From Ruminococcaceae bacterium UBA6364 (lineage in GTDB: Bacteria; Bacillota; Clostridia; Oscillospirales; Acutalibacteraceae), in contig DJRI01000169.1 of assembly GCA_002440045.1 (NCBI GenBank), positions 7,118 through 15,955 on the forward strand: a stretch of 8,838 nt of DNA. The letters run 5' to 3'. Below the pieces are notes generated by a model. It searched no databases, was not told the DNA's origin, and saw nothing but the letters and a program-made list of their open reading frames with translations. Of this stretch, positions 1 to 8,328 are shown one piece after another; position 1 is the stretch's first letter; each line of letters begins with the position of its first letter. The position numbers and the translations under genes were made by a program.

Positions 1-2787
1 AGGTTTTTTAAGGGCAGAACGGTTTTTGTCGATTCGTTCCGCTCCTTTTCAAAGCCCGAGCTTGACTGCATTGCAATCGCTTCGGCTTGCGCAAAAGATA
101 TTTACGTCACTCTTTGCACCGAAAACGAGCCTGCTGCCGACGGTCCTTTTTCGTTTATGACCGACTTTGAAAACAGAATTGCTGCGGCTTCAAAAGAGCT
201 CGGCGCAGCTGTCGGCCGTCCTCTTTTGATTGAGGGCGACAGGTACTCGGGCGACATTTCTTATATTGAAAAAAACATATATACAAATACAGAAAAAAGC
301 ACCTCTTCGCGCGACTCTGCGGTTAAAATACTCGAATGCGGCGACAAAACTTCAGAGTGCCGCGCAGTCGCTTCGGAAATTAAAAAGCTTTTAAGAAGCG
401 GAAAGTACCGTTGCCGCGATATTGTTATTATCGAAAGAACGGCGGGAAGCTACAAAAGAGAGCTTATAAACACGCTTCTTGAATACGGCATACCTGTGTT
501 TAACGACAGCAAAAGGCCGCTTTCGTCAGAGCTTTTGTTTGTATTTTCAAAAGCGGTGCTCGACTGCCTGACCGACTCGTTTTCACAGGAAAACATAATG
601 CGCTATATAAAATCCGCACTTTCGCCGCTTTCGTTCGGTGAAAGCGCCGCGCTTGAAAAATATGCGCTTGTTTGGGATATAGGAAAAAACGGCTGGATTT
701 CCGATTTTAAAATGGACCCGCGCGGCTTCGGCAACGCACCAACGGAAAAATCGCAAAAAGAGCTTCAAGAGCTTAACGGTTACAGAAAACGCGCGATAAT
801 TCCGCTTTTAAATCTTAAAAACGCATGTGAAAATACAAACGGCGACTCTATAAGCCGCGAGTTCTTTAACTTCCTTTCAAAGCTTAATGTGCCAGAGCGC
901 CTTTTTGATTTGAGCTTAAGCCTTGAAAACGAGGGACTTGTGCAGGAGGCGGCGCGCCTTAAAGAATCTCTTGAACAGCTTATCGGTATACTCGACGACC
1001 TTTCAAAGCTTTGCGGAAATGAAAATATCGGCTTAAAGCAGTGGTATGAGTATTTTGACACGCTCGTTTCCTGTCGTGAAACAGGTGAAATTCCGCAGGG
1101 AATTGACGAAGTTACGGTCGGCAGTGCCGACAGAATAAGAACAAGCGGTATAAAAGCGGCATTTCTTGTCGGCGTCAACCGCGATGAATTTCCGCTTGTA
1201 AGCGTACAAAACGGACTTTTGACCGAGCGCGACAGATGCGTGCTTTATGAAAACGGCATACTTTTAAAACCGCCGTTTGAATATGCGGCAAAAGAGGAGC
1301 GTTTTATTGTTTACTGCGCGCTTACTGCGGGAAGCGAAAAGTTATTTTTGTCATACAAAACGCAGTCCGAAAGCGGCGAAACAGACGCGTCGCCCCTTGT
1401 TGCCGAAATAAAAGAGCTTTTGCCGGGCGTTGAATGCGTAGCTTTTGAAAAGCTTTCGCCCGAAGAGCGCATTGAAAGCGAAGCTTCGGCTTTCAGAGAG
1501 CTTGCCGCGCTTTATCCCGTTAATTCGTGCGAGCGCGAAACGCTTCTTAAGTATTTTTCTTTAAAGCCCGAATACAGGGGAAAGCTTCTTTCTGTTAACA
1601 GGCTCGTTTCACACGCGCCTTATAAGATTGAAAATACAGAGCTTTCAACAAGTCTTTTTAAAAAGGATATACGCATTTCGGCAAGTAAGGTTGAAGAATA
1701 TTACAAATGCCCGTTCAAATATTTCTGCCGTTACGGTTTGGATTTAAAACCGCTTGAAGCGGCGGAGTTTGACCCGCGCCAAAGCGGAACGCTTGTGCAT
1801 TTGCTTCTTGAAAACGTTTTAAAAACCTACGGTTCAGAGGGGCTTAAATCAGCCTCCGATAAAGAGCTTCGCGAATTTTCATCAAAAATTCTGCAAAAGT
1901 ATATCGAAGAAAAGCTCGGCGGCAAAGCCGACAAATCAAAGCGCTTTATGTTCCTTTACGAACGGCTTATAGACACCGTTTCGGCAATACTCGACAGACT
2001 TAAAAACGAGTTTTCTGCTTCTGCGTTCAAGCCCGTTGATTTTGAGCTTGGCATCGGGAGCGACATTCCGTCATATAAGCTCTCGCTTGAAAACGGCACA
2101 GCCGAAATTATCGGCTCTGTAGACCGCGTTGACCTTATGGAAAAAGACGGGCTTAAATACGCCCGCGTAATAGACTATAAAACGGGCAAAAAAAAGTTTG
2201 AATTGGCTCAGCTTTTCGGCGGGCTTAATATTCAGATGATGCTTTATTTAAGCGCAATTTTAAAAACGGGTACAGAGCGTTACGGAAGCGTTATTCCCGC
2301 GGGCGTGCTTTATTTGCCGTCGCGAATAGGGATAGACTCATATCTTTCAAGGCGTTCGCCGAGCAGTGAAGCCGTTGCCGCTCAAAAAAGAAATTCGGGC
2401 AAGCTTTCGGGAATGATTCTTGAAAGTCCCGTTGTTCTTAACGGAATGGGCGCCGAAGAAAATCCCGACTATTTGCCCGCAAAATATAAAAAAGACGGCG
2501 CCATAAGCGGCAGCTGCTATTCGCTTTCGCAGTTTAAAACGCTTGAAGGTGTAATTGAGCGCGAAATCAAAGCTATGGGCGATAATCTTCACAACGGAAA
2601 TGTCGAGGCTCTGCCAAGCTCTTACAAGGCATCTGTTCCTTGCAGTTATTGCGACTATAAAAGCGTCTGCGGCAGGGAAGAGGGCGATTCGGTTCGCGAA
2701 ATTTCCGCCTTGACGCATACGGAGGCTTTAAAATATCTTGACAAAACAGGGGGTGATGAAAACGAAGTGGACAGCAGAACAAAATAA
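1..2787 (+). CDS. addB: AddB, nuclease/inactive-helicase subunit of the AddAB helicase-nuclease (5' end outside window)
   Basis: This is the AddB (RexB-like) subunit of the AddAB double-strand-break resection complex, which degrades the 5'-ending strand and recognises Chi. The frame is open from base 1, so 928 residues are visible; comparison with B. subtilis AddB (about 1166 aa) suggests roughly 200 N-terminal residues, including the nucleotide-binding loop, lie upstream. The first visible residues (VFVDSF, then a SKPEL segment) match the family's 'DGF..FTPQE' region, so the ATG at 157 is internal and not the start. The C-terminal RecB-type nuclease is intact: G-T-x-x-H ending at His600, Asp708-R-V-Asp711, Asp725-Y-Lys727, and Gln745 with Tyr749 (numbered in the visible part). 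The four iron-sulfur ligands are present: Cys570 (YKCPFKYF) and C881-x2-C884-x5-C890. The last 32 nt overlap addA, as expected for a translationally coupled subunit pair. Confidence 0.95.
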   Translation, partial: RFFKGRTVFVDSFRSFSKPELDCIAIASACAKDIYVTLCTENEPAADGPFSFMTDFENRIAAASKELGAAVGRPLLIEGDRYSGDISYIEKNIYTNTEKSTSSRDSAVKILECGDKTSECRAVASEIKKLLRSGKYRCRDIVIIERTAGSYKRELINTLLEYGIPVFNDSKRPLSSELLFVFSKAVLDCLTDSFSQENIMRYIKSALSPLSFGESAALEKYALVWDIGKNGWISDFKMDPRGFGNAPTEKSQKELQELNGYRKRAIIPLLNLKNACENTNGDSISREFFNFLSKLNVPERLFDLSLSLENEGLVQEAARLKESLEQLIGILDDLSKLCGNENIGLKQWYEYFDTLVSCRETGEIPQGIDEVTVGSADRIRTSGIKAAFLVGVNRDEFPLVSVQNGLLTERDRCVLYENGILLKPPFEYAAKEERFIVYCALTAGSEKLFLSYKTQSESGETDASPLVAEIKELLPGVECVAFEKLSPEERIESEASAFRELAALYPVNSCERETLLKYFSLKPEYRGKLLSVNRLVSHAPYKIENTELSTSLFKKDIRISASKVEEYYKCPFKYFCRYGLDLKPLEAAEFDPRQSGTLVHLLLENVLKTYGSEGLKSASDKELREFSSKILQKYIEEKLGGKADKSKRFMFLYERLIDTVSAILDRLKNEFSASAFKPVDFELGIGSDIPSYKLSLENGTAEIIGSVDRVDLMEKDGLKYARVIDYKTGKKKFELAQLFGGLNIQMMLYLSAILKTGTERYGSVIPAGVLYLPSRIGIDSYLSRRSPSSEAVAAQKRNSGKLSGMILESPVVLNGMGAEENPDYLPAKYKKDGAISGSCYSLSQFKTLEGVIEREIKAMGDNLHNGNVEALPSSYKASVPCSYCDYKSVCGREEGDSVREISALTHTEALKYLDKTGGDENEVDSRTK
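2748..2755 (+). promoter_or_regulatory. Ribosome binding site that sets the addA start
   Basis: AGGGGGTG directly precedes ATG at 2756 and, read through into the ATG, differs at one base from AGGAGGTGAT, the extended complement of the 16S rRNA 3' end. It lies inside the 3' end of addB. It supports ATG 2756 (or the adjacent in-frame GTG 2753) over the upstream in-frame TTG at 2738, whose nearest purine-rich site (GGAGG at 2721-2725) is 12 nt away. The spacing is short if only the AGGGGG core is counted, so the exact start is not certain. Confidence 0.6.
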
Positions 2788-5700
2788 CGCCATAAAAGCC
2801 CGCGGGGAGCAGATTCTTGTTACTGCCGCCGCAGGCTCCGGCAAAACCGCCGTTTTGACAGAGCGTGTTAAAGAAATTCTTTGCGACCCCGACAATCCGT
2901 GCGACGTTTCGCGCATTCTTGTCGTAACGTTCACGCGCGCCGCCGCGGGCGAAATGCGCGAAAGAATAACGGCGGCGCTGAAAGAAGCTCAGAATAACGG
3001 CGGCGGAGCATACATAAAAAGACAGTTAACGCTTTTGCCGACTGCCGATATTTGCACTATCGACTCGTTTTGCTCAAAGCTCGTCCGCGACAATTTTCAT
3101 CTCGCCGAAGTTTCTCAGGATTACACCATGCTTGACGAAGCCGATGAAAAAGAGCTTTTAAGAAAGACCGCGCTTAAAATAACCGAAGAGCTTTACGAAA
3201 AAAACGACGACGGTTTTTCGGTGCTCAATAAAATGTTTTTGTCGGAGCGTGACGACGCAAAGCTTACCGATGTAATTCTTACACTCTACAGCTTTTCAAG
3301 AGCATATCCCGACCCGTTTTTGTGGCTTGATAATGTTTCCTCGTGCTTTGACCACAAAAAAGATATTCGCTCTACGCCTTGGGCGGGTGTTGTGTTTGAG
3401 TCTTGTGAAAACCTTTTTTCTTTCTACATAAAAAGATTGACGTATGCCGTCACGATATGTGACAGAACGGGCGATTTTAACGAGGGCTATGTTAATAAAT
3501 TAAAAAGTACCTTAGAAAGACTTGTCTATTTAAAGGAACTGTCGCAAAACCGCGATTGGAACGGGCTTACAAGCGCGCTTTCATCGTTTTATTTTACAGA
3601 TGAGCGCCTTTCTGCCAAAAAAGCCGACCCGATTTTAAAAAATTATGTAAAAAGCACGTTTGACGACTGCAAAAGCGATATTTTAAGCCTTGCGGGGAAA
3701 GAGCTGCCCGATGAAGCTTCTCACAAAAAAGACTGCCGGCTTCTTTACCCGGTTGTTAAAACGCTTATTTCGGCTGTAAAATCGCTTACGCTTCTTGTCG
3801 ATGCCGAAAAGAAAAAGCTTAACAGCTATTCGTTTGACGATATTTTGCACAAGTGCGTAAATATGCTCGTTGCTTTTGACGGCAAAGGCTTCAAAAGAAC
3901 CGAGCTTGCGCGTGAATTGAGCTTGAAATACGAAGAAATTCTTATCGACGAATTTCAGGATACGAACGAGGCTCAAAGCATAATTTTTGAAGCTGTTTCA
4001 AGAAGACACAAAAATCTTTATTGCGTCGGCGACGTCAAGCAGAGCATTTACCGCTTCAGGCTTGCAAGCCCCGAAGTTTTTCTTAATATGAAAAAGTCGC
4101 TTTCTGAATATGACGGCACAAAAAAAGGCTCTCGCATTGCGCTCAACGCAAATTTCAGAAGCAGAAAAGGCATTACCGAAGCCGTGAATTTTATCTTTTC
4201 AAGGCTTATGTCGGAAAAAACGGGCGATATAGCGTATGACGAAAGCGAAAGGCTTAATTTCGGCGCGTCTTATTACCCCGAGCACGAAACGCCGGATACA
4301 GAGCTTCATCTTTTGAGCGCATTGCCGCTTTGCAGTGCCGATGCCCTGCAGTTTGAAGCGAAAAAAGCGGCCGAATACATAAAAAGCGCCGTCGAAAGAA
4401 AAGAGACTGTTTTCGATAAGTCTACAGGCGGCGAAAGACCGTGCGAATACGGCGATTTTTGTATTCTTTTAAGAAGCGTAAAAAACAAAGCCGCCGTATA
4501 TTCAAAGGAGCTTGAAAAGCTCGGCATACCTGCGCTTTGCGAAAACGACGCGCCCGTTTCGGAGTCTAAAGAAGTTTCGCTTTTAATTTCGCTGATTAAA
4601 ACCGTAAGCAATCCGCTTCTTGATGTTCCGCTTGCAACCGTGCTTATGTCGCCGATTTTCGGCTTTACGCCCGACGATATGGCGAATATGCGCCTTCGGG
4701 GGAACGAGCGCGATTTGTATTTTTGCCTTAACGAATACGGAAAAAGTAACGAAAAAGCCGCGCGCTTTCTTTCAAAGCTCAGGCTTTACAGAAATATTGC
4801 GGCAACATATCCCGTTAATGATTTTGTGAAATTCATTGTCGACGATACGGCTATTGTCGAAATTTACCGCTCTCTTCCCGGGGGCGACGAGCGCGAGGCC
4901 GCTCTTAAAAGCATTGTTTTTGCCGCCGACAGCTTTTGTGAGCGCGGCAGAAACGGACTTTCGTCTTTTGTTCGCTATCTTGATGCGCTTTGCGAAAACA
5001 ATTCGCTGAAACGCAGTCAGACGGTGCATTCGGGCTCTGCTGTCAGAATTATGTCAATTCACAAAAGCAAGGGACTTGAATTTCCGTTTGTCCTGCTTTG
5101 CAATTTGTCATCGCGCTTTAATCTTTCGGATTGCTACGGCGCGCTTACCGTTTCAAAAGAAACGGGCGTCGGAATGAAAATACGCGATGACGAAAAATTC
5201 ACGCAGTACGACACGGTTTCGTCGTTTGCAGGTGAAAAGGCTTTAAAGCGCGGAACAATTTCAGAGGAATTAAGAATACTTTATGTTGCGCTTACCAGAG
5301 CGCGTGAGCGTCTTGTGCTTTTTTGCACTTATAACAATATGTCAAAGGGCATTCTTGATGAGGCTTCACACGCTTTGATAGCCGAAAAAAATACAGGCGA
5401 AGCGTTTGACCCGTATTATATACTCAACTCGCAGTCGGCGGCGCAGTGGATTCTTTCGTGCTTCGCGTTTCACAGCGATTGCGATGAGCTGAGAAAGCTT
5501 CTCGGTATGGGCGCCGTTACGGTTTTGCCGTCTGATTTTAAGGTTGCGTTTTCTTTTGAAGAGTACAAAGAAGAAGCCGCCGAAGCAAAAGAAGAAAATG
5601 CGGTTTTAGCACAGTATGACGAGGCTCTTTTAGAAAGAATTAAAGAACGCGTTGAATATAAGTATCCGTATGACGCGCTCTCTTCGGTGCTTGCAAAAAG

Positions 5701-6289
5701 AACGGCGTCGTCAATGGAAAGCGCCGCTTTAAGCCGCGAATATTTCATAGAAAAAAAGCCCGAGTTTTTAAGCGGCGGGCTTGTCGGTGCAAAAAAGGGG
5801 ACTGCGGTTCACAAATTCTTTGAACTGTGCGACTTTAAAAACGCTGCCGCCAATCTCGAAAGTGAAATAGAAAGGCTCGTTTCAGAAGATGTTGTAACAA
5901 AAGACGAGGCGCAGGTGATTGACAAATCGGCTGTTAAAGCGTTCTTTGAAAGCCCCGTCGGCAAAAGGCTTCTTAATGCCGACAAAATTTATAAGGAATA
6001 TAAATTTTCTGTTTTAAGACCCGTCGGGTTTTTCGGCGGCGACTTTCCCGAGGACTTAAAAAACGAAATGACCGTTGTTGAAGGCAAGCTTGACTGCGCC
6101 TTTACAGAAAATAAAAAAGCTGTTATAATCGACTATAAGACAGACGGTTTAACAGACGAAAGTGCATTTATCAATATGTATAAGCCTCAGCTTGAAATTT
6201 ATAAAAGCGCTTTTTGTGAGTGCGAAGAGGTTTCGGTTGACGAAATGTATCTTTACTCTTTTAAACTTAAAAAATTTATTAAAGTATGA
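2756..6289 (+). CDS. addA: AddA, helicase-nuclease subunit of AddAB
   Basis: AddA is the ATP-driven 3'-5' superfamily 1A helicase and second nuclease of the cytosolic AddAB complex. The 1177-residue product is close to the family's usual length of about 1200. Helicase motifs appear in order: Walker A AAAGSGKT at 24-31, motif Ia TFTR at 58-61, Walker B with Asp398-Glu399-F-Gln401-Asp402, motif III GDVKQ at 425-429, NFRS at 466-469, motif V from Met766 through HKSKGLE at 769-775, and motif VI T-R-A-R-E-R at 847-852. The C-terminal RecB-like nuclease has G-T-A-V-H ending at His1019, Asp1113 (EGKLD), Asp1126-Y-Lys1128, and Gln1145 with Tyr1149, so both activities should be functional. ATG 2756 is chosen because MKTKWT aligns with the short leader before the 'WT..Q..AI' Q-motif of the family and an RBS abuts it. 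The gene overlaps addB by 32 nt, which suggests translational coupling and matched subunit amounts. Confidence 0.96.
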   Translation: MKTKWTAEQNNAIKARGEQILVTAAAGSGKTAVLTERVKEILCDPDNPCDVSRILVVTFTRAAAGEMRERITAALKEAQNNGGGAYIKRQLTLLPTADICTIDSFCSKLVRDNFHLAEVSQDYTMLDEADEKELLRKTALKITEELYEKNDDGFSVLNKMFLSERDDAKLTDVILTLYSFSRAYPDPFLWLDNVSSCFDHKKDIRSTPWAGVVFESCENLFSFYIKRLTYAVTICDRTGDFNEGYVNKLKSTLERLVYLKELSQNRDWNGLTSALSSFYFTDERLSAKKADPILKNYVKSTFDDCKSDILSLAGKELPDEASHKKDCRLLYPVVKTLISAVKSLTLLVDAEKKKLNSYSFDDILHKCVNMLVAFDGKGFKRTELARELSLKYEEILIDEFQDTNEAQSIIFEAVSRRHKNLYCVGDVKQSIYRFRLASPEVFLNMKKSLSEYDGTKKGSRIALNANFRSRKGITEAVNFIFSRLMSEKTGDIAYDESERLNFGASYYPEHETPDTELHLLSALPLCSADALQFEAKKAAEYIKSAVERKETVFDKSTGGERPCEYGDFCILLRSVKNKAAVYSKELEKLGIPALCENDAPVSESKEVSLLISLIKTVSNPLLDVPLATVLMSPIFGFTPDDMANMRLRGNERDLYFCLNEYGKSNEKAARFLSKLRLYRNIAATYPVNDFVKFIVDDTAIVEIYRSLPGGDEREAALKSIVFAADSFCERGRNGLSSFVRYLDALCENNSLKRSQTVHSGSAVRIMSIHKSKGLEFPFVLLCNLSSRFNLSDCYGALTVSKETGVGMKIRDDEKFTQYDTVSSFAGEKALKRGTISEELRILYVALTRARERLVLFCTYNNMSKGILDEASHALIAEKNTGEAFDPYYILNSQSAAQWILSCFAFHSDCDELRKLLGMGAVTVLPSDFKVAFSFEEYKEEAAEAKEENAVLAQYDEALLERIKERVEYKYPYDALSSVLAKRTASSMESAALSREYFIEKKPEFLSGGLVGAKKGTAVHKFFELCDFKNAAANLESEIERLVSEDVVTKDEAQVIDKSAVKAFFESPVGKRLLNADKIYKEYKFSVLRPVGFFGGDFPEDLKNEMTVVEGKLDCAFTENKKAVIIDYKTDGLTDESAFINMYKPQLEIYKSAFCECEEVSVDEMYLYSFKLKKFIKV

Positions 6290-6320
6290 TTATTACAGCT
6301 TAAAAACGCAGGTGATTTTT

Positions 6321-6842
6321 ATGATGAAACGTCCCGCAATATTTTGCAGTATTGTAATTGCCGCCGCGCTTATTTTTACCTTTACCGTGGCTATGCTGAA
6401 GCGTGCGCCGAAAACTCTCGGTTCAAAAATCGAAGAGGGCGTTTCGCTTGAAAAAGTGTCGGAAAACGTTACGTTTGTTTCGCCCGAGGGCAATTATTCT
6501 TTAAAAATTACAGCCGTTTACGACGCGCCGCCCGAAAGCGACGACGAGAATGCGCCGCCCGCAAAGCGCGTTGCGGTTGTCGTTTACGAATACACAAACA
6601 ACGATATAGAAAACGGGCTTGTAATAAGCAATTCGCACTTCAAGGCATTTGACAAAACGGGCAACGAATTAAAACAGTTTCCGCAAAAAAATCTTTTTGA
6701 GCCGGGCAGTATCGGCACAGACGGAACACACACGGCAAGTGTTGCGTTCGCTTTGAACAGCGACGAAAATTATATCGAGGTTGACTATTTCAACGATATT
6801 TCTTCAAAAAAGCCTGATAGCGTTTTCTTAAAGGAGTGGTAA
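6321..6842 (+). CDS. Small membrane-anchored protein with DUF4352/DUF5067-like domain, function unknown
   Basis: I do not recognise a specific function. The 173-residue product begins with two basic residues and one hydrophobic helix (about residues 5-26) followed by K-R, which looks like an uncleaved signal anchor with the bulk outside the membrane. Cys9 is too early and lacks a lipobox, so a lipoprotein is unlikely. After an acidic Pro-rich stretch (68-80) comes a beta-rich segment, V-A-V-V-V-Y-E-Y-T-N-N at 84-94 followed by F-K-A-F-D-K-T-G-N-E-L at 107-117. This resembles the 'Y.YTN ... aF..G.eL' layout of DUF5067/DUF4352 immunoglobulin-like domains common in secreted Firmicutes proteins; the match is by eye. 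The start at ATG 6321 has AGGTGAT at 6310-6316; the open frame extends upstream, but that part overlaps addA and lacks support. It follows addA by 31 nt and its stop lies 2 nt before the next gene, so it is probably co-transcribed. Confidence 0.75.
   Translation: MMKRPAIFCSIVIAAALIFTFTVAMLKRAPKTLGSKIEEGVSLEKVSENVTFVSPEGNYSLKITAVYDAPPESDDENAPPAKRVAVVVYEYTNNDIENGLVISNSHFKAFDKTGNELKQFPQKNLFEPGSIGTDGTHTASVAFALNSDENYIEVDYFNDISSKKPDSVFLKEW
6831..6836 (+). promoter_or_regulatory. Ribosome binding site of the HAD phosphatase gene
   Basis: AAGGAG sits 8 nt before ATG 6845 and lies in the last codons of the anchored-protein gene. It selects ATG 6845 over the in-frame GTG at 6836, which would overlap the site itself. 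Its position before the upstream stop codon (6840-6842) suggests that the two genes are translationally coupled. Confidence 0.8.
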
Positions 6843-6844
6843 AG

Positions 6845-7492
6845 ATGAAATACGGTCTTGCGGTTTTTGACCTTGACGGCACCGTTTTAAACACTCTTTT
6901 TGATTTATATAAAGCTACCGATTATGCGCTTTTTGAAAACGGCTTTGATAAACGAAGCGAAGACGAAGTGCAAAGATTTGTCGGCAACGGCATTCATAAA
7001 CTGATAGAACGCGCCGTCCCCGAAAACGCTTCAAGCGAAGATGTCGAACGCGTTTTTAAAAGCTTTAACGAATATTATTCCGTCCATTGCGCCGACAACA
7101 CAAAGCCTTATGACGGCATTCCCTCTGTACTCACTTTATTGAGGCAAAAGGGCATAAAAACAGCTGTTGTTTCAAACAAAGCCGATTATGCGGTGCAGTC
7201 GCTTTGCAAAAAATATTTTGACGGGCTTTTTGATTTCTGCGTGGGCGAGCGCGCCGGCATAAAAAGAAAACCCGCTCCCGATTCCGTGAACGAGGTTTTA
7301 AAAACTCTCGGCTTTTCAAAAGAAAACGCCGTGTATATCGGCGATTCCGAAGTCGATATAGAAACAGCCAAGAACGCAAAGATGGACTGTATTTCCGTTT
7401 CGTGGGGTTTTAGGGATAAAAGCTTTTTAAAATTAATGGGCGCGTCGCATATAATCGACAGCCCGAAAGAGCTTTTGAACTTTTTTGAATGA
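6845..7492 (+). CDS. HAD-superfamily class IA phosphatase, phosphoglycolate phosphatase (Gph/PpaX)-like
   Basis: The 215-residue product is a complete cytosolic HAD hydrolase using an Asp nucleophile and Mg2+. The four motifs are visible: I, Asp9-L-Asp11-G-T (nucleophile and acid/base); II, Ser110-N-K; III, Lys142-P-A-P-Asp146; IV, G166-Asp167-S-x2-Asp171. Between motifs I and II (about 15-85) lies an alpha-helical C1-type cap containing FVGNGIHKLIERA, a segment typical of phosphoglycolate phosphatases, where the G-x-G at this place is conserved. In E. coli and B. subtilis the closest paralogues act on 2-phosphoglycolate (Gph) or pyrophosphate (PpaX), but HAD substrate choice cannot be read from motifs, so no symbol is given. 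The gene begins 2 nt after the anchored-protein stop and is followed after 36 nt by the epimerase gene. That gap shows no terminator, and an operon role in sugar-phosphate turnover is conceivable. Confidence 0.9.
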   Translation: MKYGLAVFDLDGTVLNTLFDLYKATDYALFENGFDKRSEDEVQRFVGNGIHKLIERAVPENASSEDVERVFKSFNEYYSVHCADNTKPYDGIPSVLTLLRQKGIKTAVVSNKADYAVQSLCKKYFDGLFDFCVGERAGIKRKPAPDSVNEVLKTLGFSKENAVYIGDSEVDIETAKNAKMDCISVSWGFRDKSFLKLMGASHIIDSPKELLNFFE

Positions 7493-7528
7493 TAAAAAAC
7501 TATTGCTTATCTTGCGGAGTGTGATATT

Positions 7529-8311
7529 ATGCGTTACGGAGTGTGTGCGGGCGACCGCACCGAAAATATAAAAATTTCAGCCGAAGCGGGTTTTGATTAT
7601 ATTGAAAGCGGCTTTCAGTTTTTTGCAAATGCCGATGAAAAAAGGCTGTTTGAGTATTACGACGCTCTTAATAAATACGGTATATGCTGTGAGGCGGCGA
7701 ATTGTTTTATGCCCGGCTCTCTTCGCGTTACATGCGACGCGGCAAACAGAAGTGATATTGCCGATTTTGTTGAAAGAGGTATGAAAAACGGCGCGCGCGC
7801 GGGGCTTAAAACGGTTGTTTTCGGCTCAAGCGGCGCAAGAAGCGTAAAAAAAGGATTCGATTTCAGAAAAGCCTGCTTACAGCTTGCGGACTTTTTGGGA
7901 AACATTGTTTCGCCGATTGCCGAAAATTACGGAATTACCGTTGTTTTAGAGCCTTTAAGCCGCGATGAAACGAACATAATAAATACTCTAAACGAGGCGG
8001 CAATGCTTTCTGCGTTTGTCGGGAAGGATAACATTAAGGTTCTTGCCGACCTTTACCATATGATGAATGTCGGCGATACGTTTGAAACGCTTAAAAGCCT
8101 TACCGGAGCCGTTTCGCATTCGCATATTTCATATCCTGTCGGGACCAATGGGAAAAAACGCACATATCCGAAAGATGTTTCGGAATTTGATTATAAGGGG
8201 TTTGTAAGTGCCGCAGAGCTTGCAGGTTGCAAAACATGCTCAATTGAAGCGGATTGCTTTGATTTTGAAAAAGAAGCCCCGATTGCGTGCGCGGTTTTAA
8301 AAAGTCTTTAA
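7529..8311 (+). CDS. TIM-barrel sugar isomerase/epimerase, D-tagatose/D-psicose 3-epimerase-like
   Basis: The 260-residue product fits the xylose-isomerase-like TIM-barrel family (AP_endonuc_2 fold; IolE, IolI and ketose 3-epimerase relatives) and has no signal peptide. The divalent-metal site of the D-tagatose 3-epimerase group can be followed: Glu141 in V-L-E-P-L-S-R-D-E-T, Asp174 in A-D-L-Y-H (with His177 as likely substrate ligand), His199 in H-S-H-I-S, and Glu240 in S-I-E-A-D. Glu141 and Glu240 are the expected catalytic pair. The E-P-L-x-R-x-E-T-x3-N-T string is especially close to ketose 3-epimerases. The family's substrate arginine soon after the second His is not in its usual place; Arg211 may take its role. 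The substrate could therefore be a free ketose, an inosose, or a phosphorylated sugar. ATG 7529 has GGAG at 7516-7519 with 9 nt spacing. This is the last gene before the terminator. Confidence 0.85.
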   Translation: MRYGVCAGDRTENIKISAEAGFDYIESGFQFFANADEKRLFEYYDALNKYGICCEAANCFMPGSLRVTCDAANRSDIADFVERGMKNGARAGLKTVVFGSSGARSVKKGFDFRKACLQLADFLGNIVSPIAENYGITVVLEPLSRDETNIINTLNEAAMLSAFVGKDNIKVLADLYHMMNVGDTFETLKSLTGAVSHSHISYPVGTNGKKRTYPKDVSEFDYKGFVSAAELAGCKTCSIEADCFDFEKEAPIACAVLKSL

Positions 8312-8328
8312 TAAATTGACAGCAAATC

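Noticed and set aside
157..159. ATG as the start of addB
   Set aside because: The frame is open back to base 1 and the residues before this ATG match the conserved AddB region around 'DGF..FTPQE', so it is an internal methionine.
2347..2718. Antisense open frames within addB and addA (for example 2347-2718, 780-1178, 3683-3976, 4306-4611, minus strand)
   Set aside because: They lie opposite strongly supported conserved genes, show no recognisable domains, and arise because codon bias in the real frame suppresses stops in the antisense frames.
2710..2739. Possible promoter for addA (TTGACG, then TATCTT after 18 nt)
   Set aside because: The -10 match is poor, better A/T-rich hexamers are at the wrong spacing, and the predicted transcript would start so near ATG 2756 that the RBS would be almost lost. 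Chance similarity in AT-rich coding sequence is more likely.
6162..6320. N-terminal extension of the anchored protein into addA
   Set aside because: It would overlap addA by 128 nt, has no suitable ribosome binding site, and would bury the clear K-R plus hydrophobic signal-anchor start and the AGGTGAT site before ATG 6321.
6345..6349. Cys9 of the anchored protein as a lipoprotein acylation site
   Set aside because: The residues before it (P-A-I-F) do not form a lipobox and the hydrophobic stretch follows the Cys rather than precedes it.
7493..7528. Gap between the phosphatase and epimerase genes as a terminator or promoter region
   Set aside because: It is 36 nt with no stable hairpin, no T-run after a stem and no promoter-like hexamer pair; only the RBS of the epimerase gene is visible.
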